NCBI GenBank assembly: GCA_003524305.1 | Contig: DQHW01000017.1 | Coordinates: 103,630-124,035 of the forward strand | Source: Anaerolineaceae bacterium | Lineage (GTDB): Bacteria; Chloroflexota; Anaerolineae; Anaerolineales; Anaerolineaceae | DNA length: 20,406 nucleotides | Direction of reading: 5' to 3' | Notes under the pieces: generated by a model | Told to the model about the DNA's origin: nothing | Databases searched by the model: none | What the model saw: only the letters and a program-made list of their open reading frames with translations | Part shown: one piece after another, positions 7,458 through 13,095 of the stretch | How the letters are laid out: each line of letters opens with the position of its first letter | Position numbering within the stretch: position 1 is the stretch's first letter | Position numbers and translations under genes: made by a program

Positions 7458-8051
7458 TCAGGCTACAGCAACAAGGGTTGCGATGTAGACGATAGTGCCA
7501 AAGATCAATGCCACCACAGACAGCATGCCAAAGAATTTGCGCAAATTGGCTTCTTGAGCAAGCATGGAACCGTAAGCAGCCAGGGCCAGGCCAACAGCGT
7601 AGATCAAGACCACAAGCTGCAGGCTGTCAGCTTTGTTGCCGGCAGAATTGGCGTCGTCGAAGGCGGTCATGGCCATGTCGTAGGTTGATTCGGCGTCAGT
7701 ATACATTTCGGTGTAATACTGATCATCAAACGGACCCTCTTCGCGCTCCATGCTGGTGGAGAGATTCTCAGAGAAGCTGTCCATGTAATACTGGGCCAGT
7801 TCGTCACTTGTGCCGTCATTGATATACCAGCCGTCATACATCTGATAGTCATAGATGACAAACTGGTTGGCTTCAAGATAAAGTGAATTGGACTCGGTCA
7901 ATTGTTTTTGACCTTCGACATTGAAATCCGATTCTTTTGAATCAAACAATGAGGATTGATAGGCTGCGGCAGCGATCAACACGGAGAGCATGGCAACCAA
8001 AATTCCCAGCACCCACTCGGAACTAAAAAACTTAATTAATTTGCTGTTCAA
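7458..8051 (-). CDS. Hypothetical membrane protein with three predicted membrane segments
   Basis: I do not recognise the family. The 197 residues show a short basic and aromatic N-terminus, a hydrophobic segment at about 13-31, then an acidic, Tyr- and Asp-rich soluble region of about 100 residues (QMYDGWYINDGTSDELAQYY). Two further hydrophobic segments end the protein (about 146-162 and 173-195). The layout resembles DUF4337-type proteins, but I would not assign it. The start is TTG at 8051: AGGAG sits six bases upstream and no ATG fits as well. It appears to be a single-gene unit, with the terminator at 7398-7441 behind it and a palindrome at 8120-8135 in its AT-rich upstream region. Confidence 0.75.
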   Translation of the reverse strand: MNSKLIKFFSSEWVLGILVAMLSVLIAAAAYQSSLFDSKESDFNVEGQKQLTESNSLYLEANQFVIYDYQMYDGWYINDGTSDELAQYYMDSFSENLSTSMEREEGPFDDQYYTEMYTDAESTYDMAMTAFDDANSAGNKADSLQLVVLIYAVGLALAAYGSMLAQEANLRKFFGMLSVVALIFGTIVYIATLVAVA

Positions 8052-8119
8052 GGGAAACTCCTAAAATAAGATAGATTAAAGCAATTTTATAAAAAAATGA
8101 TGCAAATTGCCATAAAAAT

Positions 8120-8135
8120 TACATTTACAAATGTA
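8120..8135. promoter_or_regulatory. 16-bp palindrome, possible operator
   Basis: TACATTT-AC-AAATGTA is a dyad with 7-bp arms in the 140-base AT-rich gap between the helicase stop (8192) and the membrane protein start (8051). It lies about 70 bases upstream of the TTG. The form suits a dimeric repressor site; no regulator gene is adjacent. Confidence 0.3.
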
Positions 8136-8191
8136 GATTAATCGTTTGAAAGATGTATTCTATCATATTAGATAAAAAAGGTAAAAAATGA

Positions 8192-10426
8192 TTAATTAAG
8201 AATTTCCAGGTTGGCTAAAGATGCCAGCAGCCGTTTCAAGCCGATGGATGAAAAGTGGATTTCGACCGTCTCTTCACCGTCAGACTCGACTTTGCTGTCA
8301 AGCACAATGCCTTCGCCCCAGTCAGCACGGTCGGGTTTGCGTACCTTCATGCCGGGTTTGAATTTGGGCTCCTTGAAGGATGGTGCCACCGATTGGGTTA
8401 CCTTGCGGGTCACGCCTGTGGTGCTCCAGCGGAAGTCATCTTCGCGGGCGTCACGGCGGGTGGCGTTGCGTCTGCCCTGGTTGGTGACCAGGTCCTCACT
8501 GATGTCGGCCAAAAAACGCGAGGCTTCGCTGTATTCCCATGAGCCAAAGTTGGAGCGTCTTTCGGCGCGTAATAGATAAAGTTGATTTTTGGCGCGGGTC
8601 ATGCCCACATAGAGCAGGCGGCGTTCTTCTGCCATTTCTTCAGGATCATCGCGCGACCGGCTGTGCGGCAAGATGCCTTCATCCAGGCCGATGATGAATA
8701 CCTGGTTGTATTCCAGTCCTTTGGCGGCGTGCAGGGTCAGCAGCGTCACTGCCCCTTTAACCTTGCCGTCATCCGGGGTTTCGCCTGCATCGGGGATGGT
8801 ATCCTGATCCGAGACAAGGGCCAGGTTTTGTAAAAATTCGGTCATGCCCTTTTCCTGGAAGTCGTAGGCCAGACGGCGAAGCTCAAGCACGTTCTCCCAG
8901 CGGTCGTTGTTGGCGTCGCTCTGTTCTTTAACATACTCTTCGTAACCCGTGTCGTGCACGATGCGGTCAAACAGCGCGGCAATGGAAGTTTTTTCCTTGG
9001 CTTCCTGCCACTCCACGAGCATGGCGCCGAAATCTGCCACGGGGACGACGGAGCGCCCGATCTGGCTCCAATAGGGGGAGGCGTCGCCGTTCTTTCCGAG
9101 ATCCAGCAGCACTTCACCGGTGCTGACGCCGGCGATTGCAGCCGCGGATTGCAAGGCACTGATGGTCTTGTCGCCGATGCCGCGCGGTGGCACAGAGACG
9201 ACGCGCAGCAAGCTGACTTCGTCAGAGGGGTTTTCCACCAGACGCAAGAAGCAGATCATGTCTTTCACTTCTTTGCGGCCGTAGAATTTCTGCGCGCCGA
9301 TCAGCCGGTAAGGCAGGTTGGCATGCATGAATCCCTCTTCGATGACGCGGCTCTGCGCGTTGGTGCGGTACATCACGGCAAAATCATCGGCCACAGCCTT
9401 GCGGGTGGCCAGGTATTGTTGAATGGTATCGACCACGTAGGCGGCTTCGGCCACATCGTCGGTGGCTACATATTGGACGATCTTGTTGCCTGCACCGCGT
9501 TCGGTGAAGAGGTGTTTGGGGGTGCGGTTGCGGTTGCGGTCAATCACCTGACGGGCGGCATCCAGCACGGTCTGGGTAGAGCGGTAGTTCTGCTCCAGCA
9601 GAATCTTGTCGCACTTGGGATAATCTTTCTCGAAGCGCAGCACGTTGCGGTAATCCGCCCCACGCCAGCGGTAGATGGATTGATCTTCGTCACCCACCAC
9701 AAAGACATTCTTGTGATATGCGCCCAGGTGCCTGAGCAGTTCGTATTGGGCGATGTTGGTATCTTGAAATTCATCCACCAGCACGTGTTGAAAGCGGTGG
9801 GCATATTTTTCAGAAATGGATGGGTTTTGCTGCAATAACTGGGTGGCGCACATCAGCAGGTCGTCAAAATCCACGGCGTTGTTGGAGGTCAAAAGCTCCT
9901 GGTAGCGCGTGTAAACCTTGACCACCACCTCTTCGCGGTATGATCCGCGCGGCATATCGGAGGGACGCAGCAGGTCGTTTTTGGCTGACGAGATGGAGGA
10001 GTGAATGCCGGCCGGGCGGTGGATCTTGTCATCAATGTGCAAATCGTGCATGGCGCGCTTGACCAACGTTTCTTGATCTGCGCTGTCAAAGATGACGAAG
10101 TTAGAGCTGAAGGGCAGCGCATCTGCCTCGCGGCGTAAAATGCGGGCGCACATGGCGTGGAAGGTACCCAGCCAGATGCCATCCAGGCTGCGCTGCGCCA
10201 GCGTGACCACGCGGTTTTCCATCTCTCGCGCGGCCTTGTTGGTGAAGGTGACGGCGATGATGTCGTAAGCCGGCACGGACATGCGTTCGATCAGGTAGGC
10301 CAGGCGGCGGGTCAAGACGCGCGTCTTGCCAGAGCCGGGGCCGGCCAGCACCAGCGTTTGCCCGGCGGGGGCGGTCACCGCGCGCAACTGAGCGGGATTA
10401 AGGTTGTCAAGCAAAAAATCAGTCAT
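8192..10426 (-). CDS. pcrA: UvrD/PcrA-type ATP-dependent DNA helicase
   Basis: The 744-residue product is a complete superfamily 1A helicase. Seen in order: Q motif LNPAQLRAV (9-17), Walker A AGPGSGKT (28-35), motif Ia with FTNKAAREM, motif II VDEFQDTN, motif III VGDEDQSIYRWRGAD, motif IV EQNYRST, motif V LTLHAAKGLEY, and motif VI RRLLYVGMTRAK. The C-terminal tail carries FKPGMKVRKPDRADWGEGIV, the Tudor-like region that PcrA and UvrD use to bind RNA polymerase. It unwinds DNA 3' to 5' in nucleotide excision repair, replication restart and removal of recombinase filaments. The ATG at 10426 lacks an obvious ribosome site. The methyltransferase gene ends 82 bases upstream on the same strand. PcrA is the likelier name outside enterobacteria. 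Confidence 0.96.
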   Translation of the reverse strand: MTDFLLDNLNPAQLRAVTAPAGQTLVLAGPGSGKTRVLTRRLAYLIERMSVPAYDIIAVTFTNKAAREMENRVVTLAQRSLDGIWLGTFHAMCARILRREADALPFSSNFVIFDSADQETLVKRAMHDLHIDDKIHRPAGIHSSISSAKNDLLRPSDMPRGSYREEVVVKVYTRYQELLTSNNAVDFDDLLMCATQLLQQNPSISEKYAHRFQHVLVDEFQDTNIAQYELLRHLGAYHKNVFVVGDEDQSIYRWRGADYRNVLRFEKDYPKCDKILLEQNYRSTQTVLDAARQVIDRNRNRTPKHLFTERGAGNKIVQYVATDDVAEAAYVVDTIQQYLATRKAVADDFAVMYRTNAQSRVIEEGFMHANLPYRLIGAQKFYGRKEVKDMICFLRLVENPSDEVSLLRVVSVPPRGIGDKTISALQSAAAIAGVSTGEVLLDLGKNGDASPYWSQIGRSVVPVADFGAMLVEWQEAKEKTSIAALFDRIVHDTGYEEYVKEQSDANNDRWENVLELRRLAYDFQEKGMTEFLQNLALVSDQDTIPDAGETPDDGKVKGAVTLLTLHAAKGLEYNQVFIIGLDEGILPHSRSRDDPEEMAEERRLLYVGMTRAKNQLYLLRAERRSNFGSWEYSEASRFLADISEDLVTNQGRRNATRRDAREDDFRWSTTGVTRKVTQSVAPSFKEPKFKPGMKVRKPDRADWGEGIVLDSKVESDGEETVEIHFSSIGLKRLLASLANLEILN

Positions 10427-10476
10427 TAAAGTTTCGGTTCTTTCTTTTTGTGCTTTATTTTTTTAAATGCTCTTCT

Positions 10477-10500
10477 CCGCGGCTCCGCGGCTCCGCGTGA
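10477..10500. repeat. Three tandem copies of the octamer CTCCGCGG
   Basis: CTCCGCGG occurs twice and is followed by CTCCGCGT, without gaps, in the 82-base gap between helicase and methyltransferase genes. Each unit contains the palindrome CCGCGG (CCGCGT in the last), so the array can fold. The surrounding DNA is AT-rich. Confidence 0.7.
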
Positions 10501-10508
10501 AAATGTTT

Positions 10509-11411
10509 TTAAGCATCAAGTCTAAAATCATAAATACCGTCTGTAACCGGGTAAGTGCGTTCACACTTTGGGCAGCGGATCAGCGGCGGTGTATCCTCCA
10601 GCGGTTCGCGGCAGGCAGGGCAGGCATAGCCGCTGGCGGCTTTTGCTTTTTCAGGCAAAGCTGTCGAGGTTCCATTTAGCGAAGTTGCTCTTAGAAACAC
10701 ACTCGGACTGAGTTGCCACAAGCCTCCGGTGAGACCGGCGAGGCTGTCAAGCCCGGCCAGCAGCCCGGTGGGGATGGTACGCTTCAGGAATGCCAGCCTG
10801 AAGTGGCTGACAGTGATGGTGCGTTCAATGCGGAATCCGGCGTCTTTCATCCATGTGCGGATGGCGGCGGGGTGAAAGTCGAAGTTCAGTTCAAGGTACT
10901 CCACCGGTTCGGCGGTGTAGGGGGACCATTTTTGCTTGCCCAACAAATAGCGCAGTATGGATTTGAGGTTGCGCTTGTTGGCGTATTCCAGAATAAAGGT
11001 GGAATCCTCAGCCAGTACGCGCCTCACCTGGGCTAGAGCGGCGGGGGCGTCTGCCATGTGGTGCAGTGTGCGGATCATGGTGGCGCCGTCAAAGGCACCT
11101 TCCACGAAGGGCAGGCGGTAGACATCCGCGGCGATGAAGCGCAGGTTGGGGTTGTCGCCTAAACGGGCGTGTGCCTGTTCTAACTGGCTGCGTGAATAGT
11201 CGAGCAGGGTGATCTTTTCGTAGCCGGTGTAGCGCGGCGTATTGCGGCCGGCGCCGGCGCCCAACTCCAGCAGATGCGCTCCGCGGAGGGGCAGGAGCTT
11301 CTTGAGGGCCAGGGCTTCGCAGGCGTCTTCGTAGGCGCGTCCGCCTTTCTCCCAGAAGGAGTTTTGATAATCTGAACCTTCATAGCTACAAACGGGGGGT
11401 GTTGAGGTCAT
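10509..11411 (-). CDS. Class I SAM-dependent methyltransferase with C-terminal Trm112-like zinc ribbon
   Basis: A 300-residue protein. The N-terminal two thirds are a Methyltransf_11-type Rossmann fold: motif I LLELGAGAGRN (about 47-57), acidic residue after strand 2 (TLLDYSRSQL), the strand-3 Asp in FIAADVYRLPF, and motif IV/post-IV TMIRTLHHM. Substrate is not predictable. Residues about 262-298 form a zinc ribbon: C264-P-A-C267 and C280-P-K-C283, then YPVTDGIYDF, as in Trm112/YbaR-like small proteins. Trm112 activates several methyltransferases as a partner, so a fused copy suggests an in-cis activator; that is inference. The ATG at 11411 has a weak GAGAG upstream. The SRP RNA gene ends about 25 bases upstream on the same strand. 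Confidence 0.85.
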   Translation of the reverse strand: MTSTPPVCSYEGSDYQNSFWEKGGRAYEDACEALALKKLLPLRGAHLLELGAGAGRNTPRYTGYEKITLLDYSRSQLEQAHARLGDNPNLRFIAADVYRLPFVEGAFDGATMIRTLHHMADAPAALAQVRRVLAEDSTFILEYANKRNLKSILRYLLGKQKWSPYTAEPVEYLELNFDFHPAAIRTWMKDAGFRIERTITVSHFRLAFLKRTIPTGLLAGLDSLAGLTGGLWQLSPSVFLRATSLNGTSTALPEKAKAASGYACPACREPLEDTPPLIRCPKCERTYPVTDGIYDFRLDA

Positions 11412-11436
11412 GGGTTGTCTCTCGGGGGTATAAAGT

Positions 11437-11545
11437 GCGTCCGGACAGGTTTGCCGGCGGCGCCCAGAGATACCTCCTTACCGCTGCTTCCTCTCGGACC
11501 TGACGGGGTTCGCAGGGCTCTGCCGCGCCGGTCCCATCCGGGCGC
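11437..11545 (-). ncRNA. ffs: Signal recognition particle RNA (bacterial small type, 4.5S-like)
   Basis: On minus, the universal SRP helix-8 core is plain: GTCAGGTCC, a GAGA tetraloop (11492-11495), then GGAAGCAGCGG and TAAGG. The preceding CCCTGCGAACCCC matches the usual 5' side. The two ends close the rod: GCG.CCGGA (5', 11545-11537) pairs with TCCGG.CGC (3', 11445-11437), and CCGGCG pairs with CGCCGG inside. At about 109 nt it is the small form without an Alu domain. The RNA binds Ffh and brings ribosomes making membrane proteins to FtsY. The 5' end is placed 7 bases after a TATCCT (-10 candidate, 11557-11552); TTTCTC 17 bases further up is a poor -35. Exact ends are uncertain by a few bases. 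No hairpin terminator separates it from the methyltransferase gene. Confidence 0.94.
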
Positions 11546-11587
11546 GACATAAGGATACCATGAAAGTTTTGAGGGAGAAAGGTGGAT

Positions 11588-11727
11588 TGAGAGCCGAAGA
11601 TCGAGAGCCGAGAACCGAGAGTAGAGAACCGTCAAAACCGTGAGTCGTGAAACGAGAATCGTCAAAACCAGAAACCAAAAGCAGAGAGTAGAGAGTGGAG
11701 AATCGAGAGCCGTCAAAACCAGGTGAG
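11588..11727. repeat. GA-rich degenerate repeat with heptamer rhythm
   Basis: On plus, this tract is built from loosely repeated units such as GAGAGCCGA, GAGAACCGA and GAGAGTAGA, with about 7-base spacing. GTCAAAACC recurs three times (11631-11639, 11661-11669, 11712-11720). Open frames crossing it give low-complexity peptides, so it is not coding. Similar GAGAGTCGA-type intergenic repeats occur in other Chloroflexota and metagenomic genomes (recalled, not checked). Confidence 0.7.
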
Positions 11728-11936
11728 AGCAATTTGCCAGTAATAAGTAATCAGGCGCACAGGCTGGGGAGGGCAGGGTATTTGTTTTTTTTGTTTTGGA
11801 TTCGTTTTTATGCACGAATGGTAAAAAACGGCATTTTACGGGTAAAAACAAGATCAAAAATTTTTGAAAAGGATTCGTTTTTGTTTCAGAAAAAAATCGA
11901 AAACAAAGAAAACGAATACTTTAATTACTTTTTTGC

Positions 11937-12045
11937 TTAGTCGAATTATAAAAAAACAATACACCACTCGCAAAACCATGCTCGCCCCCTATAAAACCAA
12001 TGTGGGGGCAGGTGTGCGCACAGATCGCGAAAACAATTCGACTAA
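11937..12045. repeat. Nested inverted repeats around a GC-rich hairpin
   Basis: An outer perfect 11-bp inverted repeat, TTAGTCGAATT (11937-11947) and AATTCGACTAA (12035-12045), encloses ACACC/GGTGT (11961-11965, 12011-12015) and GCCCCC/GGGGGC (11984-11989, 12004-12009). All three pairs are in register, so the 109-base segment can fold as one long interrupted stem. No T run follows on either strand. A structured RNA, a small mobile element remnant or a recombination site are all possible. Confidence 0.5.
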
Positions 12046-12140
12046 ACGACTCAATAGAGAACGTATAGTTCGCGTATGTATTGAATAGCAACATTACTAA
12101 GTTGTGAAAGATCGGGCGATGGAAGTGTAATGAGTGATTA

Positions 12141-12164
12141 ATATTAGAACAATAATTCTAATAT
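12141..12164. promoter_or_regulatory. 9-bp inverted repeat, candidate operator
   Basis: ATATTAGAA (12141-12149) and TTCTAATAT (12156-12164) flank CAATAA. A TATAAT follows at 12195-12200, without a good -35. The site is about 118 bases before the Imm33-like start, a plausible place for control of the plus-strand trio. Confidence 0.35.
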
Positions 12165-12281
12165 GTCAAGATGGGAATGAGTGAAAAATGCGAATATAAT
12201 TAATATTGATCTAATCTATGAATGCTATTAAAAAATGGGGTATAAAATTTTCAAGATTTAATTCATTGTTGGGAAAAAAAG

Positions 12282-12641
12282 ATGGATATTCAAAACAACC
12301 TAAAATTAGCCCAACAGGAGATATGCCAACAACATGGTGTTTCATTTTGTCCATCTCCAAAAAACCATAAAGTCGGAATATCCTTTATCACCAAGAATAA
12401 TATTTATCCTATTAATGGTCTTCGATATACCCCAAATCGTGATACAACAGGATGGTTTATATGGCAAGGGGAGGAGTCTCCTGGTCTTGATGATGATTAT
12501 TTTTTACCTTTGCATGTTTCCCATTTGCTTGATTGTTGTCCAGAAATTATCATATATCTTGGTCTTCCACCAGGTTGGCGATTTCTCATTGCACCAGGAT
12601 ATATTGATGTTTGGTTTGACAAAAACCTTTTGAAAATTTAA
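12282..12641 (+). CDS. Imm33-like domain protein (putative immunity protein)
   Basis: A 119-residue soluble protein. The pattern F-C-P-S-P..KVGI, YPINGLRY, DTTGWFIWQGEE, PLHVSHL, CPEIIIYLGLPPGWRFLIAPGY and DVWFD agrees with proteins annotated as Imm33-like, a family linked by association to polymorphic-toxin immunity. That assignment is from memory of the family pattern and is not proof of function. No toxin gene is adjacent. The ATG at 12282 follows GGGAAAAAAAG, a weak ribosome site. The gene is AT-rich relative to the helicase or SRP region and leads a plus-strand set (gaps of 30 and 7 bases) with a membrane protein and a RAYT transposase, which suggests recent acquisition. Confidence 0.65.
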   Translation: MDIQNNLKLAQQEICQQHGVSFCPSPKNHKVGISFITKNNIYPINGLRYTPNRDTTGWFIWQGEESPGLDDDYFLPLHVSHLLDCCPEIIIYLGLPPGWRFLIAPGYIDVWFDKNLLKI

Positions 12642-12671
12642 TAATTTGGGTTTCAAGAAAGGGGAATTTAT

Positions 12672-13088
12672 ATGCAAAAAATCTCGCGGAAATCCATCAC
12701 CATCATCATTATTGTGTCAATTCTCTTTGCTTTCATGCTCTCTGTCACAACCTTTTTTGAAAGGAGCGGCTCCCTCGAAAACAAGCAAGCATGGAATGAC
12801 AATTTACCTGGCATCAGAATTGTTGGAATCGTTTATGCGTTGTATTGTCTACTAATCCCATTGATGTTGTACAAGAAACTGCTTTCAGTTATCAGTAAAC
12901 CAGATATTACCCCTCAAAAAGTGTTATGGCGCTTGATTGCATTACGCTTCGCTCCCTTGGTTGGTCCAATCATAGGTGGACAAATACTTGTTCCTTTGGG
13001 GATGGGGTTGCCAGAATTTGTTGGCTATGTTGCGGCGTGCATTATTGGGATTTTGGTATGGGGTGCCATTACCTTACGCGGGAAATAG
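12672..13088 (+). CDS. Small hypothetical membrane protein
   Basis: No family recognised. The 138 residues contain about four hydrophobic segments: 8-28 (ITIIIIVSILFAFMLSV), 48-67 (VGIVYALYCLLIPLML), a weaker one at about 90-110 (APLVGPIIGGQILVPLG), and 115-133 (VGYVAACIIGILVWGAI). The first loop is polar (ERSGSLENKQAW). A good ribosome site, AAGGGG, lies 7 bases before the ATG. The gene starts 30 bases after the Imm33-like gene, and its TAG is followed 7 bases later by the transposase GTG, so translation may be coupled. The pairing could be accidental through transposase insertion. Confidence 0.75.
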   Translation: MQKISRKSITIIIIVSILFAFMLSVTTFFERSGSLENKQAWNDNLPGIRIVGIVYALYCLLIPLMLYKKLLSVISKPDITPQKVLWRLIALRFAPLVGPIIGGQILVPLGMGLPEFVGYVAACIIGILVWGAITLRGK

Positions 13089-13095
13089 GCAAGAG

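Larger units (their letters stand above)
11728..12281. other. AT-rich non-coding stretch between the repeat tract and the Imm33-like gene
   Basis: No convincing protein gene is seen here. Open frames are short, Lys/Ile-rich and lack ribosome sites. Contents: a 12-base direct repeat GGATTCGTTTTT (11798-11809 and 11871-11882), nested inverted repeats (11937-12045), a small dyad GAAC-GTATA-GTTC near 12059-12071, and an operator-like dyad (12141-12164). Base composition is visibly more AT-rich than the gene-dense parts, apart from a GC-rich hairpin core. Confidence 0.6.

Noticed and set aside
8954..9838. Long plus-strand open frame of 294 codons
   Set aside because: It is a shadow of the helicase gene on the other strand. 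The peptide is His/Gly/Val-rich without any domain, and the helicase motifs are complete.
11501..11520. tRNA T-arm-like GGGTTCGCAGGG
   Set aside because: It is part of the SRP RNA (CCCTGCGAACCCC on minus). No acceptor or anticodon arm surrounds it.
11408..11857. Long minus-strand open frame of about 149 codons
   Set aside because: It runs through the GA-rich repeat and across the SRP RNA. The peptide is low-complexity (repeated Leu/Ser/Arg) and has no ribosome site.
11937..12045. Integron attC site
   Set aside because: The arms do not show the RYYYAAC/GTTRRRY core boxes, and no integrase or cassette array is present.
11864..12088. Small Lys/Arg-rich open frame on plus
   Set aside because: It crosses the nested inverted repeats, and its composition follows the AT-rich DNA. 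No ribosome site was seen.
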